DNA of 64,000 nucleotides, from NCBI RefSeq assembly GCF_016899955.1, contig NZ_JACJJL010000012.1, positions 1 to 64,000 of the forward strand, written 5' to 3'. This document shows positions 28,218 to 45,380 of this stretch, in pieces. The position numbers and the translations under genes were made by a program. The notes beneath the pieces are model-generated. The model did not search any database and had not been told where the DNA came from. It worked only from the letters and a program-made list of their open reading frames with translations. The stretch comes from Marseilla massiliensis. Its GTDB lineage: Bacteria > Bacteroidota > Bacteroidia > Bacteroidales > Bacteroidaceae. Position 1 is the stretch's first letter; the number at the start of each line of letters is the position of its first letter.

Positions 28218-28409
28218 ATGTTGAAGAGATTTGTAAACTATTGTAAAGCATGCTACGACGAACTTGCGCATAAGACTACTTGGCCAAGCCGTTCAGAGCT
28301 TACACATAGCGCAGTGGTTGTTTTATCTGCTTCCCTTGTCATTGCGCTTATGGTGTGGGTCATGGATTTGGTCTTTAAGTTTGTCATGAGTTCTATTTAT
28401 CCAAATTAA
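28218..28409 (+). CDS. secE: Preprotein translocase subunit SecE
   Basis: The 63-residue small subunit of the SecYEG channel has an amphipathic N-terminal segment (YDELAHKTTWPSRSEL, the conserved cytoplasmic SecE helix) and one membrane helix (about 31-58). The start is the ATG at 28218. A longer reading from 28170 would overlap tRNA-Trp. It is followed by nusG 23 bp later, the usual bacterial pairing. Confidence 0.95.
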   Translation: MLKRFVNYCKACYDELAHKTTWPSRSELTHSAVVVLSASLVIALMVWVMDLVFKFVMSSIYPN

Positions 28410-28432
28410 TCATTTATTTTGATTTATCCGAG

Positions 28433-28978
28433 ATGTCTGAAACTGGAATGAAATGGTATGTCCTGCGTGCCGTCAGTGGGAAGGAGGCAAAGGTAAAGGA
28501 GTATCTTGAGGCTGCAATAAAGCATGATGAGACATTGTCGTCTCATGTTGGGCAGGTTTTGCTGCCCACTGAGAAGTATGCAATGCTTCGTAATGGCAAG
28601 CGAGTCATCAAGGAGAAACTGTTCCTTCCGGGCTATGTGCTCGTTGAGGCAAACCTTCAGGGCGAGGTGGCTCACACCTTGCGATTCATGCCAAACGTTT
28701 TGGGCTTCCTCGGTGGTCTGGATAATCCGACTCCACTCCGACAGGCTGATGTGAACCGTATCCTTGGAAATGCCGAGGAGACCGCTATCGAGAATGTTGA
28801 GCTCAACATACCCTATAGCGTCGACGAGACAGTGAAAGTGACGGAAGGGCCTTTCAGCGGCTTCAGCGGCGTCATCGAAGAGGTGAACGCCGAAAAGCGC
28901 AAGCTGAAGGTCATGGTCAAGATCTTCGGGCGTAAAACCCCGTTGGAACTTGGTTTTATGCAAGTCGAGAAAGAATAA
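28433..28978 (+). CDS. nusG: Transcription termination/antitermination factor NusG
   Basis: The 181-residue protein has an NGN domain (MKWYVLRAVSGKEAKVKEYL; LFLPGYVLVEANL) and a C-terminal KOW domain (VKVTEGPFSGFSGVIEEVN). It binds RNA polymerase, suppresses pausing, and links transcription to translation or Rho. It lies in the secE-nusG-rplK context. A second in-frame ATG five codons later is possible but the first is closer to the family start. Confidence 0.97.
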   Translation: MSETGMKWYVLRAVSGKEAKVKEYLEAAIKHDETLSSHVGQVLLPTEKYAMLRNGKRVIKEKLFLPGYVLVEANLQGEVAHTLRFMPNVLGFLGGLDNPTPLRQADVNRILGNAEETAIENVELNIPYSVDETVKVTEGPFSGFSGVIEEVNAEKRKLKVMVKIFGRKTPLELGFMQVEKE

Positions 28979-29072
28979 GGCGTATATTGTTACGGTACGC
29001 TGAGTTCTTTATACATGGCAGAGCGGGCTTGCCCCGCAATGCTTATACCCAATCAATAAATCATTATTAGAA

Positions 29073-29513
29073 ATGGCTAAAGAAGTTGCTGGATTAATCA
29101 AATTGCAGATTAAAGGTGGCGCTGCGAATCCCTCACCTCCAGTAGGACCGGCTCTCGGTTCAAAGGGAATCAACATTATGGGATTCTGCAAGGAGTTCAA
29201 CGCCAGGACCCAGGATAAGGCAGGCAAGATTCTTCCTGTCGTTATCACCTACTACACTGACAAGTCATTCAGTTTCATCATCAAGACTCCTCCTGCAGCC
29301 GTTCAGCTGAAAGAGGCTGCCAAGGTAAAGTCTGGTTCTGCCCAGCCTAACCGCAAGAAAGTAGCCACCGTGACATGGGAGCAGGTAAAGGCCATCGCCG
29401 AGGACAAGATGAACGACTTGAACTGCTTTACGGTCGAGGCCGCTATGAAGCTTGTTGCCGGTACGGCACGAAGCATGGGTATCACCGTTGAAGGGGACTT
29501 CCCTGGTAAATAA
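29073..29513 (+). CDS. rplK: 50S ribosomal protein uL11
   Basis: The 146-residue protein starts [20 protein letters not shown], carries the conserved [22 protein letters not shown] motif (in two parts), and has the C-terminal RNA-binding domain ending [12 protein letters not shown]. uL11 forms the base of the ribosomal stalk at the GTPase centre. It starts a four-gene ribosomal group, with rplA 21 bp downstream. Confidence 0.98.
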   Translation: MAKEVAGLIKLQIKGGAANPSPPVGPALGSKGINIMGFCKEFNARTQDKAGKILPVVITYYTDKSFSFIIKTPPAAVQLKEAAKVKSGSAQPNRKKVATVTWEQVKAIAEDKMNDLNCFTVEAAMKLVAGTARSMGITVEGDFPGK

Positions 29514-29534
29514 CTTATAACTTCAATTAGGACA

Positions 29535-30227
29535 ATGAGTAAACTGACAAAAAATCAAAAGTTGGTGGCTGATAAGGTTGAAGCAGGGAAGGCTTATTCT
29601 TTGAAGGAAGCTACAGAGCTCGTTAAGGATATAACCACAACTAAGTTCGATGCATCTTGTGACATCGACATTCGCTTGGGCGTGGATCCCCGCAAGGCCA
29701 ACCAGATGGTTCGCGGCGTCGTTACGCTGCCGAACGGTACTGGTAAGACCGTGCGCGTGCTTTGTCTCTGCACCCCTGACGCCGAGGCTGCTGCTAAGGA
29801 AGCCGGTGCCGACTATGTTGGTCTCGATGAGTATATCGAGAAGATAAAGGGCGGATGGACTGACGTTGATGTCATCATCACAATGCCTTCTTGCATGGGC
29901 AAGATCGGACCTCTGGGCCGTGTGCTCGGTCCCCGTGGCTTGATGCCTAACCCCAAGAGCGGCACTGTGACCATGGATGTAGCCAAGGCTGTCAAGGAGG
30001 TGAAGGCTGGTAAGATAGATTTCAAGGTCGACAAGGCCGGCATCGTACACGCTTCGATTGGCAAGGTGTCTTTCCCGTCAGACAAGCTGTATGAGAACGC
30101 TAAGGAATTCGTTCAGACTATCATCAAGCTCAAGCCTTCTGCTGCAAAGGGTACGTACATCAAGAGTATCTTTATCTCAAGCACTATGAGCAAGGGTATC
30201 AAGGTTGATCCTAAATCAGTTGAGTAA
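29535..30227 (+). CDS. rplA: 50S ribosomal protein uL1
   Basis: The 230-residue protein has the uL1 signature region ([20 protein letters not shown], then [10 protein letters not shown]) and ends [16 protein letters not shown]. It binds 23S rRNA at the L1 stalk and helps release deacylated tRNA from the E site. In many bacteria it also represses its own operon at the mRNA level. Such a site was not identified here. It is followed by rplJ 20 bp later. Confidence 0.98.
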   Translation: MSKLTKNQKLVADKVEAGKAYSLKEATELVKDITTTKFDASCDIDIRLGVDPRKANQMVRGVVTLPNGTGKTVRVLCLCTPDAEAAAKEAGADYVGLDEYIEKIKGGWTDVDVIITMPSCMGKIGPLGRVLGPRGLMPNPKSGTVTMDVAKAVKEVKAGKIDFKVDKAGIVHASIGKVSFPSDKLYENAKEFVQTIIKLKPSAAKGTYIKSIFISSTMSKGIKVDPKSVE

Positions 30228-30247
30228 CTCGTTAAAAGTTTAATGAA

Positions 30248-30766
30248 ATGAAAAAGGAAGCAAAAGATACTATCATCGTAGAACTTGGAGAGAAGCTCAA
30301 GTCGTATCCTCATTTCTATCTGGTTGACACAACCGGAATGAATGCCGAGAAGACAAGCGCACTCCGCCGCAAGTGTTTCAAGAATGAAATCAAGATGGTT
30401 GTTGTGAAGAACACCCTTCTGCACAAGGCCTTCGAGAATTCAGACATTAACTACGAGCCGCTTTATGGCTGCCTTAAGGGCACCACTGCCGTTATGTTTA
30501 CCAACACGGCAAATATGCCTGCAAAGTTGCTCAAGGAGTACACAAAGGAAGGCGTTCCTTCGCTCAAGGGCGCTTATGCTGAGGAGAGCTTCTTCGTAGG
30601 TGCCGACAAGCTTGAAGAGCTGGCATCTCTCAAGAGCAAGAACGAGCTCATCGCAGAGGTTGTTGCTTTGCTGCAGTCTCCTGCAAAGAACGTTGTTTCA
30701 GCTCTGCAATCAGGCGCAAACACCATACACGGTGTGCTGAAGACTTTAGGCGAGCGTCCTGAATAA
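30248..30766 (+). CDS. rplJ: 50S ribosomal protein uL10
   Basis: The 172-residue uL10 anchors the bL12 dimers to the ribosome. Recognisable parts are YLVDTTGMNAEKTSALRRKC and MVVVKNTLLHKAF in the globular domain, and a C-terminal helix (residues about 130-172) that binds bL12. Its gene is followed by rplL after 50 bp, as expected. Confidence 0.97.
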   Translation: MKKEAKDTIIVELGEKLKSYPHFYLVDTTGMNAEKTSALRRKCFKNEIKMVVVKNTLLHKAFENSDINYEPLYGCLKGTTAVMFTNTANMPAKLLKEYTKEGVPSLKGAYAEESFFVGADKLEELASLKSKNELIAEVVALLQSPAKNVVSALQSGANTIHGVLKTLGERPE

Positions 30767-30816
30767 CCCACAAAGTCATAAATAAACATTAAAAAAACAA
30801 TAAATTTTAGAATAAA

Positions 30817-31197
30817 ATGGCAGATATCAAAGCTATTGCTGAAGAGTTGGTAAACCTTACAGTAAAAGAAGTTAATGAGTTGGCAACAGTCCTGAAGGAC
30901 GAGTATGGAATTGAGCCCGCCGCTGCAGCTGTTGCTGTTGCTGCTGGTCCTGCTGCAGGTGGTGCTGCTGAGGCAGCTGAGGAGAAGACTTCTTTCGACG
31001 TAGTGTTGAAAGAGGTAGGCGCTGCCAAGCTGCAGGTTGTTAAGGCTGTCAAGGAGGCTTGCGGCCTTGGTCTGAAGGAAGCTAAGGATCTCGTAGACGG
31101 TGCTCCTTCTACTCTGAAGGAAGGTCTGGCTAAGGACGAGGCCGAGAACCTGAAGAAGACCATCGAGGCAGCCGGCGCTGTTGTTGAGCTCAAGTAA
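30817..31197 (+). CDS. rplL: 50S ribosomal protein bL12
   Basis: The 126-residue acidic stalk protein has an N-terminal dimer domain ([20 protein letters not shown]), an Ala-rich hinge (about 35-55), and the C-terminal factor-binding domain ([20 protein letters not shown], then [11 protein letters not shown]). It recruits translational GTPases. A strong hairpin lies between this gene and rpoB and can adjust polymerase expression relative to the stalk proteins. Confidence 0.98.
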   Translation: MADIKAIAEELVNLTVKEVNELATVLKDEYGIEPAAAAVAVAAGPAAGGAAEAAEEKTSFDVVLKEVGAAKLQVVKAVKEACGLGLKEAKDLVDGAPSTLKEGLAKDEAENLKKTIEAAGAVVELK

Positions 31198-31220
31198 TTT
31201 TGCTTACTACGATAATTTAT

Positions 31221-31257
31221 GGTTAAGAATCTCTAAGTAGGAGATTCTTAACCTTTT
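31221..31257 (+). terminator. Attenuator-like hairpin between rplL and rpoB
   Basis: A perfect 13-bp stem (31221-31233 with 31241-31253) has a 7-nt loop and is followed by TTTT. It lies 24 bp after rplL and 65 bp before rpoB. Partial termination here would reduce rpoBC relative to ribosomal stalk proteins, as known for the same intergenic spot in Escherichia coli. The equivalence is inferred. Confidence 0.8.
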
Positions 31258-31321
31258 GTGTCTTATAAAGACAAACCCGACTAATAGGACGCGTTAGTCC
31301 AATCAAGATTAATCATTATTT

Positions 31322-35134
<3,813 letters not shown>

Positions 35135-35174
35135 ACAAGTAACTCTTTACATAACAACATACAAAAAAGTAAAT

Positions 35175-39548
<4,374 letters not shown>

Positions 39549-39604
39549 CATATAGAATTCTTTCAAGCGGGAGGCCACCGCTTCCCGTCCTGAGGCATAC
39601 CATT

Positions 39605-39647
39605 GGCAAGCCGCAACCACCGATATGGTTGCGGCTTGCCTTTTTTT
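39605..39647 (+). terminator. Intrinsic terminator after rpoC
   Basis: A perfect 15-bp GC-rich stem (39605-39619 with 39626-39640), a 6-nt loop and a run of seven T make this the most canonical terminator in the window. It separates rpoC from the accessory genes downstream. Confidence 0.95.
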
Positions 39648-40016
39648 GTTTATGCCTGGCCCTCGGCCGTCCCTGTCGGTTTTGGGCTGTTGCCGGGGGC
39701 TTGGGGTTGCCACGGGCCATGGCTCTGCCTTCGGCTTGTTCATCCCTCCGCCTTCGGTTGGAGGGCGGCCACAATGCCATATTGTTGCGGCCTCGGCCCT
39801 CTGGCCTGAGGCATAGGACGGTGCCCGGTCTGCACTACAATGTTGTTGGGTGTTTGTGGCGCCATGGCCGGTGTGTATGACGGCATTGTTGCTGTGCCCC
39901 GCCGTAGTCGTGCGCTATATGTCGCGCTTGGGCATCAACATCTGCAAGCTGCCCAAGCACCCCCATGCTTTCCACCTTTGGTAATGCCCTGCCATGCAGC
40001 GCGTTGCAAAAACGTG

Positions 40017-40080
40017 CCGTATGGGCTTCCCGTATGGGCCGTCTTGCAGGCCGAAACGGGCCGTTTCGCGGGGCGCCGGG
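40017..40080. repeat. GGCCGTT-type palindrome, copy D
   Basis: The core GAAACGGGCCGTTTC is a perfect short palindrome. It is preceded by CGTATGGGCCGTCTTGCAGG, which resembles the GCAATACGGGCCGTTT arms of the other copies. It is less regular than copies A to C. Confidence 0.55.
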
Positions 40081-40252
40081 GCCTGTTTCGTGGAGTACGG
40101 TGCGTCGGCGTCAAAGCAAGGCGGCTGCGGCCGTGGCAGTGTGGGGGCAGCCCGGCATGGCCCGGTTGCCGGCATTGGCGAAACAAACATGAAAAATGGG
40201 TCTTTGTCGACAGAATTTGCCGGTTGGAAAGACAACTTGGCCATCTTTTATG

Positions 40253-40260
40253 TATATTTG
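40253..40260 (+). promoter_or_regulatory. -7 box for the first LRR gene
   Basis: TATATTTG fits TAnnTTTG and lies 24 bp before the ATG, a short leader. No good -33 match is seen at the usual distance. Confidence 0.6.
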
Positions 40261-40284
40261 CGCTGAATACTAAAATTATGCGAT

Positions 40285-41901
40285 ATGAAAAAGGTTATGT
40301 TAAAAATTACATCGCTTTGCGTTATGGCCCTTAGTTGTCTTTCGCTTCATGCGGAAAGCACGGCGGTGCCCGACATGTTGATAACTTTCGCCGACTCTCT
40401 CGTGGGCAAGACAGTGGAGATAGGCATTGGCGGCACATCGTCGTTCAAGATGGACTGGGGCGACGGCGTGATGAAAGATTACGACGGTGCCGACTATTTC
40501 TCAGGCACGCTTCAGTCGACCACACTCAAGGTCTACGGCGACGGCATCATGATTTTGCTTGCCGACAATTGCGATGTCACCGGGATTGTCATCAACAATG
40601 AGCCGTCAATGAGCAAGATTCTTGCCAACAACAACCATCTGTCGACCATCGACGTTTCCATGTGCCCCTTGCTCCGCGGCCTTTACCTTAGCGGCAATGA
40701 ACTGACGCAAGTGACATTGGGCGATGAAAACAAAGCGGGGGCAGTGGTTGTCGACCTGAGCCGCAACCGGCTCTCGGGCGCGCTCGATGTGAGCAAGTGG
40801 ACAAACATATCCCAGATTGACGTCTCATGCAATGAGCTTACCCGGCTGGACCTTCCCACCGACAACGACGTGCTTTATAAGGTGATATGCGACTCCAACC
40901 GTATTTCGGAGTTAGACCTGCACGGATGCACAAAACTCGACTACGTGAGTGCCAACGCCAACGAGTTGACAGCGATAAACCTTGAAGGCGACAACAGTGT
41001 TACCGAGATATTTGTGGGAGACAACAGGCTGGCCACGCTCGACGTGTCGGCATGCCAGTCGCTGAAGACGTTGACGGCCAACGGAAACTATCTGACAGCC
41101 ATCGACCTTGCCGCCAACCTGTATCTTGAGGGTGTGTATCTCTACGACAACCAACTGGCCGGGCTCGATTTGGACAACAACAAGAAGGTTAGGTGGTTGA
41201 ACGTTGAGAACAACCGGCTCAGGGCCTTGGACACCGGCAGTCTGCGCGACCTCTCCCTACTGCTTGCAAGCAACAATGAACTCGAGTCTGTCGACCTGTC
41301 GGCCAACACCCGTCTGCAGCAGGTGAAGTTGGGCAGCAACCGCATTACCGAATTCCCGCCCTTTGGGGCCGAATACCTCAGTTGGCTTAAGCTCGACAAC
41401 AACAGGCTCACATCAATCTCTCTCGAGGGATATCCATATCTGTATTGGCTGGAGCTGGGCAACAACAGCCTTTCTGCCATTGACGTCACAAAGAACACCA
41501 ACCTGCAGTGGCTGGCTGTAGAAGACAACAGGCTTGGCAGTCTTGACATAACCCGAAATGCGGGCCTGCAAGGACTGTCGGTGCAGGGCAACCTTTTGGA
41601 CAAGCAGCAGATAGACGGGGTCATATCTGCCCTTCCCGATGTCAGCGGTGTGGAAATAAACTACAAAAACAAGGCGTTTGCCCGTAAGCTGAACATCAGT
41701 AACATGCCCGGCACGTCGTCGGCCGACGTAGCCTCTGCCCTGGCCAAGGGCTGGGAGGTCACCGCCGATGTGGCCGACGGCATACGCCCGGCCGGAGTCC
41801 GGCCGGAGGTTTCTGCCGACGCCTACGACCTGCGCGGCATGAAGGTTGGCGACGACTACAAGGGAGTTGTGGTCAGCAACGGCAAGAAAGTGGTAAGGTA
41901 A
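40285..41901 (+). CDS. Secreted leucine-rich-repeat protein with C-terminal sorting-like tail
   Basis: The 538-residue protein has a signal peptide (about 1-24) and an N-terminal domain containing SFKMDWGDGVMKDYD (about 52-66). About 17 LRR units follow (roughly 100-470). The repeat period is near 21 residues, with the core pattern L-x-x-L-x-V/A-x-N-N-x-L-x-x-(I/L)-D-(L/V). The end of the protein, YDLRGMKVGDDYKGVVVSNG then KKVVR, resembles the C-terminal tails of type IX secretion cargo in Bacteroidales, but this assignment is tentative. It is probably surface-exposed and used in binding or adhesion, by analogy with BspA and internalin-like proteins. A longer paralogue lies 0.7 kb downstream. 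Confidence 0.85.
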   Translation: MKKVMLKITSLCVMALSCLSLHAESTAVPDMLITFADSLVGKTVEIGIGGTSSFKMDWGDGVMKDYDGADYFSGTLQSTTLKVYGDGIMILLADNCDVTGIVINNEPSMSKILANNNHLSTIDVSMCPLLRGLYLSGNELTQVTLGDENKAGAVVVDLSRNRLSGALDVSKWTNISQIDVSCNELTRLDLPTDNDVLYKVICDSNRISELDLHGCTKLDYVSANANELTAINLEGDNSVTEIFVGDNRLATLDVSACQSLKTLTANGNYLTAIDLAANLYLEGVYLYDNQLAGLDLDNNKKVRWLNVENNRLRALDTGSLRDLSLLLASNNELESVDLSANTRLQQVKLGSNRITEFPPFGAEYLSWLKLDNNRLTSISLEGYPYLYWLELGNNSLSAIDVTKNTNLQWLAVEDNRLGSLDITRNAGLQGLSVQGNLLDKQQIDGVISALPDVSGVEINYKNKAFARKLNISNMPGTSSADVASALAKGWEVTADVADGIRPAGVRPEVSADAYDLRGMKVGDDYKGVVVSNGKKVVR

Positions 41902-42005
41902 TCGGGCTGCATGCCTTTGGCGTCGGTGCGTCGGTGCATGGTGCCAGCGCCATTATCCTCCGGCAGGGCATTACGTGCCGGGCTGTTCCACGCTTTGGAT
42001 TATGG

Positions 42006-42044
42006 GCGCCCCCCGTATCATCGAACAGATGAGACGGGGGGCGC
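42006..42044. terminator. Strong stem-loop after the first LRR gene
   Basis: GCGCCCCCCGT (42006-42016) pairs with ACGGGGGGCGC (42034-42044). The enclosed TCATC and GATGA extend the stem around a GAACA loop. No T-run follows, so it may stabilise the 3' end or terminate weakly. It begins 104 bp after the stop. Confidence 0.5.
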
Positions 42045-42292
42045 TGCCGTTCAGTGCCATTCCTGCAGCCGTGGCCCGATGCAATTCCGCAGGCACCTCG
42101 AGGGTCTGTTGCGCAGGTGGGCGCTTTCGGGGTGTTGCCCGGCCTGTGGCTTGCTGGCTGTGGCCGTGGCGTGGCGGGTAGCGCCGGGGCCGGTTTGCTG
42201 CCCCGGTGGCGGCGGTTGTGCCTAATCGTCGTTGCTGCATGATGAAAGCGAAAAGCCTCGCCTCATGCGGCATGTAGGCCGTTGCAGGTTTA

Positions 42293-42492
42293 TAGGTAGC
42301 TGTTCAAAATTGACCGATACAATTGACCTTGCAGGTGTCATCTATGTCTTTGCCACCATCTTGTGTGCTCTTTCGGGCCTCATGCCAAAGTCTCATCGGT
42401 GGCGAAGCCCGCCGCGCTCTCTCTTCAGACTTTGGCATGCATCTACGAAATAGCGCACAATTTGATGGCAATTAATTTTGACCACCTACTTA
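42293..42492. repeat. 200-bp palindromic element, copy 2
   Basis: The length is exactly that of copies 1 and 3. The left end is TAGGTAGCTGTTCAAAATTG, and the right end reads TAAGTAGGTGGTCAAAATTA on the reverse strand. The conserved ACCATCTTGTGTGCTCTTTC and the ATGCCAAAGTCTCATCGG/AGACTTTGGCAT arms are present. The centre has diverged (GGTGGCGAAGCCCGCCGCGC), so the innermost stem is weaker. It lies 128 bp before the second LRR gene and upstream of that gene's promoter box. Confidence 0.9.
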
Positions 42493-42585
42493 TGGCATTT
42501 GTCTTATTATTGTTAAAAACATAAAAAAGGCTCTGTTCGACGATAAAAACACCTATATAATATATGTGTCAATCATTATTTTGTA

Positions 42586-42593
42586 TATATTTG
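42586..42593 (+). promoter_or_regulatory. -7 box for the second LRR gene
   Basis: TATATTTG fits TAnnTTTG and lies 27 bp before the ATG, the same arrangement as for the first LRR gene. The paralogues may therefore share control. The 200-bp element ends 93 bp upstream. Confidence 0.6.
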
Positions 42594-42620
42594 CAATGTT
42601 CATTTAAAATTATACTAATT

Positions 42621-44663
42621 ATGAAAAGAATGTTTAAATCAGTGTTGCTTGGTGCCTTGGCATCCGCATGCCTTTCGGTTCATGCACAAGAAAGGGATAA
42701 GCCCGATATGTTGCTCGTGTTTCCAGAAACCCTTGTAGGCGATAATGTTGAAATAGGCATAGCCTCCACCTCGACATTCCAGTTGGATTGGGGAGATGGC
42801 GTCAGGAGAGATTATGACTACGGTGGCTATTTGTCGAACACGCTAATGGACGACACACTGAGGGTGTATGGCAGCAACATCAGGATGCTGCATGCCGACA
42901 AACGCAGCCTCACCAGTGTTGTCATCAACAACGAGCCCGACATGGACGTGATAAAAGTTCCCAACAACAACCTGGCAGACCTTGACGTTTCCATGTGTCC
43001 GTCGCTTAGCATACTCGACGTGGCCAACAACGGGCTGAGGTCGCTTGTGTTGGGCAGCAAGATGTTGCTCGAAGTGCTTTCCGTGGGCAGCAACAAACTG
43101 TCTGCAATCGATGTGTCCGGCTGTGGTTCGCTTGACATGCTGATTGCTTTTGACAACGAACTGACTTCGGTTGGCCTCGGCAATAACTCGAAGCTTACGG
43201 GCATTTATGTCGAGAAAAACAAAATCGGCGGGCTCGACTTGTCTGGATGTGAGGCGCTTAAGGTGCTGAGCGCCGAAGACAACGAGTTGTCGTCGATAGA
43301 CTTGAGCGGTAACCCTGCGCTCGAGACGCTTCTCGTCGAGCACAACCGTCTGAGTTCGCTCGACGTGTCGGCCAGCGCGGGCCTGAAGGAGCTGAACGCC
43401 GCCAACAACGAGCTGTCGTCTATAAGCCTTGGCACCAAATTGGCACTTGAGTCACTTCGACTGAACGGCAACAAGTTGCAAGCGCTCGACGTGTCGGATT
43501 GCGGAGCGCTTAAATCACTGTTTGCCTACGACAACGAACTGTCGTCGATGGTGCTTGGCATCAAGTCGGCGATGTCCACGCTCCATGTTGCCGGCAACAG
43601 GCTGCGTAGCGTAGACTTGTCCGGGTGTGGGGCGCTAACGACGTTGATAGCCGACAACAACGAGTTGACGCAGGTCGACTTGGGCGGCATTTCGGGGCTC
43701 GAGGTGCTGTATGTGCACAACAACAATCTCGGCGCGCTCGACGTGTCGGGCTGCAGGGCACTGAGAAAGCTTAATGCCGACAACAATGAGCTGCAGGCTT
43801 TGGACCTTAAAGGCAAGCCCTCGCTGGTGCTGCTTTCTGTCCGTGGCAACAAGCTGAGGTCGATAGACATGTCGGGTTGTGGCTCGCTGGAAGAGGTGCA
43901 TGCCGACGGCAACGAGTTGGCCACGGTTGAAATGGGCATACAGCCGTTGCTCACGTGGCTCACTCTCGATGGCAACAAACTGGCTTCGCTCGACGTTTCA
44001 TACTGTGGCTCGCTCGAAGAACTGCATGCCGCAGGCAATGAGTTGGAGTCGATAGACCTGTCTAACAACAATGCTCTCGTCATTCTGTCGCTCAACAACA
44101 ACAAGCTGGCACAGTTTCCGCCCATCGGCGCAAGCGACCTGATGCAGTTGGGGCTTTCCGGCAACCGCCTTTCATCAATCGACCTTGCCGGCTATCCTTA
44201 TCTTTACCAGCTGGAGTTGGCAAGCAATGAGCTATCGGTGCTCGACATATCCCAAAACTCCGAAATAGAGTGGCTGGCGGTTGAAAACAACAGGCTTGCC
44301 GACCTCGACATCACCGGCAACGCCGGGCTGACAGGACTGTCAATGCAAGGCAACCTTATGGGCAAAGAGCAGATAGACGCTGTGATACATTCGCTGCCCG
44401 ACGTGACAGGCGTAACAATACACGAGTTCAACAAGGCCTATGCCCGAAAGCTCAACATCAGCGACATGCCCGGCACGTCGTCGGCAGATGTGGCCTCTGC
44501 CGTGGCCAAGGGCTGGGAGGTCACCGCCGATGTGGCCGACGGCATAAAAGCCACCGATGTGAAACGGGATGAGCCCGACGGCGTTTACAACCTCGGCGGC
44601 GTGAGGGTTGGCAACGGCTACAAGGGCATTGTAATCAGCCGTGGCAAGAAGGTGGTCTGGTAA
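42621..44663 (+). CDS. Secreted leucine-rich-repeat protein, longer paralogue
   Basis: The 680-residue protein is read from the ATG at 42621, where the signal peptide starts (MKRMFKSVLLGALASACLSVHA). An upstream ATG would add a leader before the signal and span the promoter. The architecture matches the first LRR protein: an N-terminal domain with TFQLDWGDGVRRDYD, then LRR units of about 21 residues alternating LDVSGCGxL and NNELxSIDL patterns, then the same C-terminal segment (RKLNISDMPGTSSADVASAV; YNLGGVRVGNGYKGIVISRG). It has about six or seven more repeat units than its neighbour. The near-identical 3' ends point to duplication with repeat gain or loss, or to gene conversion. The likely role is surface ligand binding. 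Confidence 0.85.
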   Translation: MKRMFKSVLLGALASACLSVHAQERDKPDMLLVFPETLVGDNVEIGIASTSTFQLDWGDGVRRDYDYGGYLSNTLMDDTLRVYGSNIRMLHADKRSLTSVVINNEPDMDVIKVPNNNLADLDVSMCPSLSILDVANNGLRSLVLGSKMLLEVLSVGSNKLSAIDVSGCGSLDMLIAFDNELTSVGLGNNSKLTGIYVEKNKIGGLDLSGCEALKVLSAEDNELSSIDLSGNPALETLLVEHNRLSSLDVSASAGLKELNAANNELSSISLGTKLALESLRLNGNKLQALDVSDCGALKSLFAYDNELSSMVLGIKSAMSTLHVAGNRLRSVDLSGCGALTTLIADNNELTQVDLGGISGLEVLYVHNNNLGALDVSGCRALRKLNADNNELQALDLKGKPSLVLLSVRGNKLRSIDMSGCGSLEEVHADGNELATVEMGIQPLLTWLTLDGNKLASLDVSYCGSLEELHAAGNELESIDLSNNNALVILSLNNNKLAQFPPIGASDLMQLGLSGNRLSSIDLAGYPYLYQLELASNELSVLDISQNSEIEWLAVENNRLADLDITGNAGLTGLSMQGNLMGKEQIDAVIHSLPDVTGVTIHEFNKAYARKLNISDMPGTSSADVASAVAKGWEVTADVADGIKATDVKRDEPDGVYNLGGVRVGNGYKGIVISRGKKVVW

Positions 44664-44713
44664 CCGTGGCGCAGGGCTCGCCCCTCCGTTGGTATATGGT
44701 CTTTAAAAAGCGG

Positions 44714-44752
44714 CATCCATCCCGGCTAAAGCAGGCGGGATGGATGTCTTTG
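44714..44752. terminator. Terminator between the convergent LRR and TerB-like genes
   Basis: CATCCATCCCG (44714-44724) pairs perfectly with CGGGATGGATG (44736-44746), followed by TCTTTGTCTT. It lies between two convergent genes and could serve both. Confidence 0.75.
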
Positions 44753-44851
44753 TCTTGCGTATGATTTCTGCCACCTTGGCTTGGCGCCGGCTTGGCGCAG
44801 CGGCAGCCAGTACTGTTGGTGGCTGCCGAGTGCAGCTGCCGGACAGCCTTG

Positions 44852-45295
44852 CTATACCTTGTTTTTTATCAGCATCACCTCGATGATGGACACTGCCGTA
44901 TTCTCGGGGATGGCCAGTGCTGACGCCAGCTGGTTGATGATGTCTTTCTCGCTGTCTTCGAGCACGCCGTCGGCCAGTGCTATGTCTACCGCACAGGCAA
45001 ATGCCGTAAGCCTGAGTTCTTCTGAAAGCTCCTCGGCCGAAGCTTTCACCAGCGCTCCCGCCCCTTGCGACTTCAATATCCTGAACAGTTTGTCAAACAG
45101 CTTGTTGAAAGCTTGGTCTGAGAAGTTGTCGTATATGCGCAACCTCTGGATGTAGTTCACTATTCCGTCCCATTCGCTCGATGCTATGCTTCCGTCGGCC
45201 CCGGCTATGGCTACGGCTATACCGGCGAAGGCTTCTTGTTGCGTCAGCTTTGTCTGTTCAGGCGCAGCCTGGAAAAGTTTATCAAATAGTCCCAT
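44852..45295 (-). CDS. TerB-like (tellurite-resistance family) protein
   Basis: The 147-residue all-helical protein resembles the TerB/DjlA N-terminal fold: EAFAGIAVAIAGADGSIASSEWDGI, then a middle helix, then LTAFACAVDIALADGVLEDSEKDIINQLASAL (in parts). The two acidic turns (GADGSIASSE and LADGVLEDSE) are the paired metal-binding-type motifs of TerB. It has no signal peptide, so it is cytoplasmic. The family takes part in stress and membrane-linked responses, and its exact activity is unclear. No other ter gene is nearby. A run of ten C lies 75 bp upstream. Confidence 0.82.
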   Translation of the reverse strand: MGLFDKLFQAAPEQTKLTQQEAFAGIAVAIAGADGSIASSEWDGIVNYIQRLRIYDNFSDQAFNKLFDKLFRILKSQGAGALVKASAEELSEELRLTAFACAVDIALADGVLEDSEKDIINQLASALAIPENTAVSIIEVMLIKNKV

Positions 45296-45370
45296 GATGA
45301 TAAATGTTTAGGTGTTTGTAATAATGTTTATTCAAATATTCGGCTGCAAGTTAGTTATATTCTGTATAAT

Positions 45371-45380
45371 CCCCCCCCCC
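45371..45380. repeat. C10 homopolymer upstream of the TerB-like gene
   Basis: Ten consecutive C on the plus strand (G10 when read toward the TerB-like gene). It lies 17 bp upstream of the minus-strand TAACTTGC box, so it falls where the -33 region of that promoter would be. Length change by slippage could alter expression. Confidence 0.8.

Larger units (their letters stand above)
39648..40284. other. Intergenic region between rpoC and the first LRR gene
   Basis: About 640 bp after the terminator. It contains copy D of the GGCCGTT-type palindromes (about 40017-40080) and the promoter box of the LRR gene (TATATTTG, 40253-40260). Short open frames on both strands look non-coding. Confidence 0.6.
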
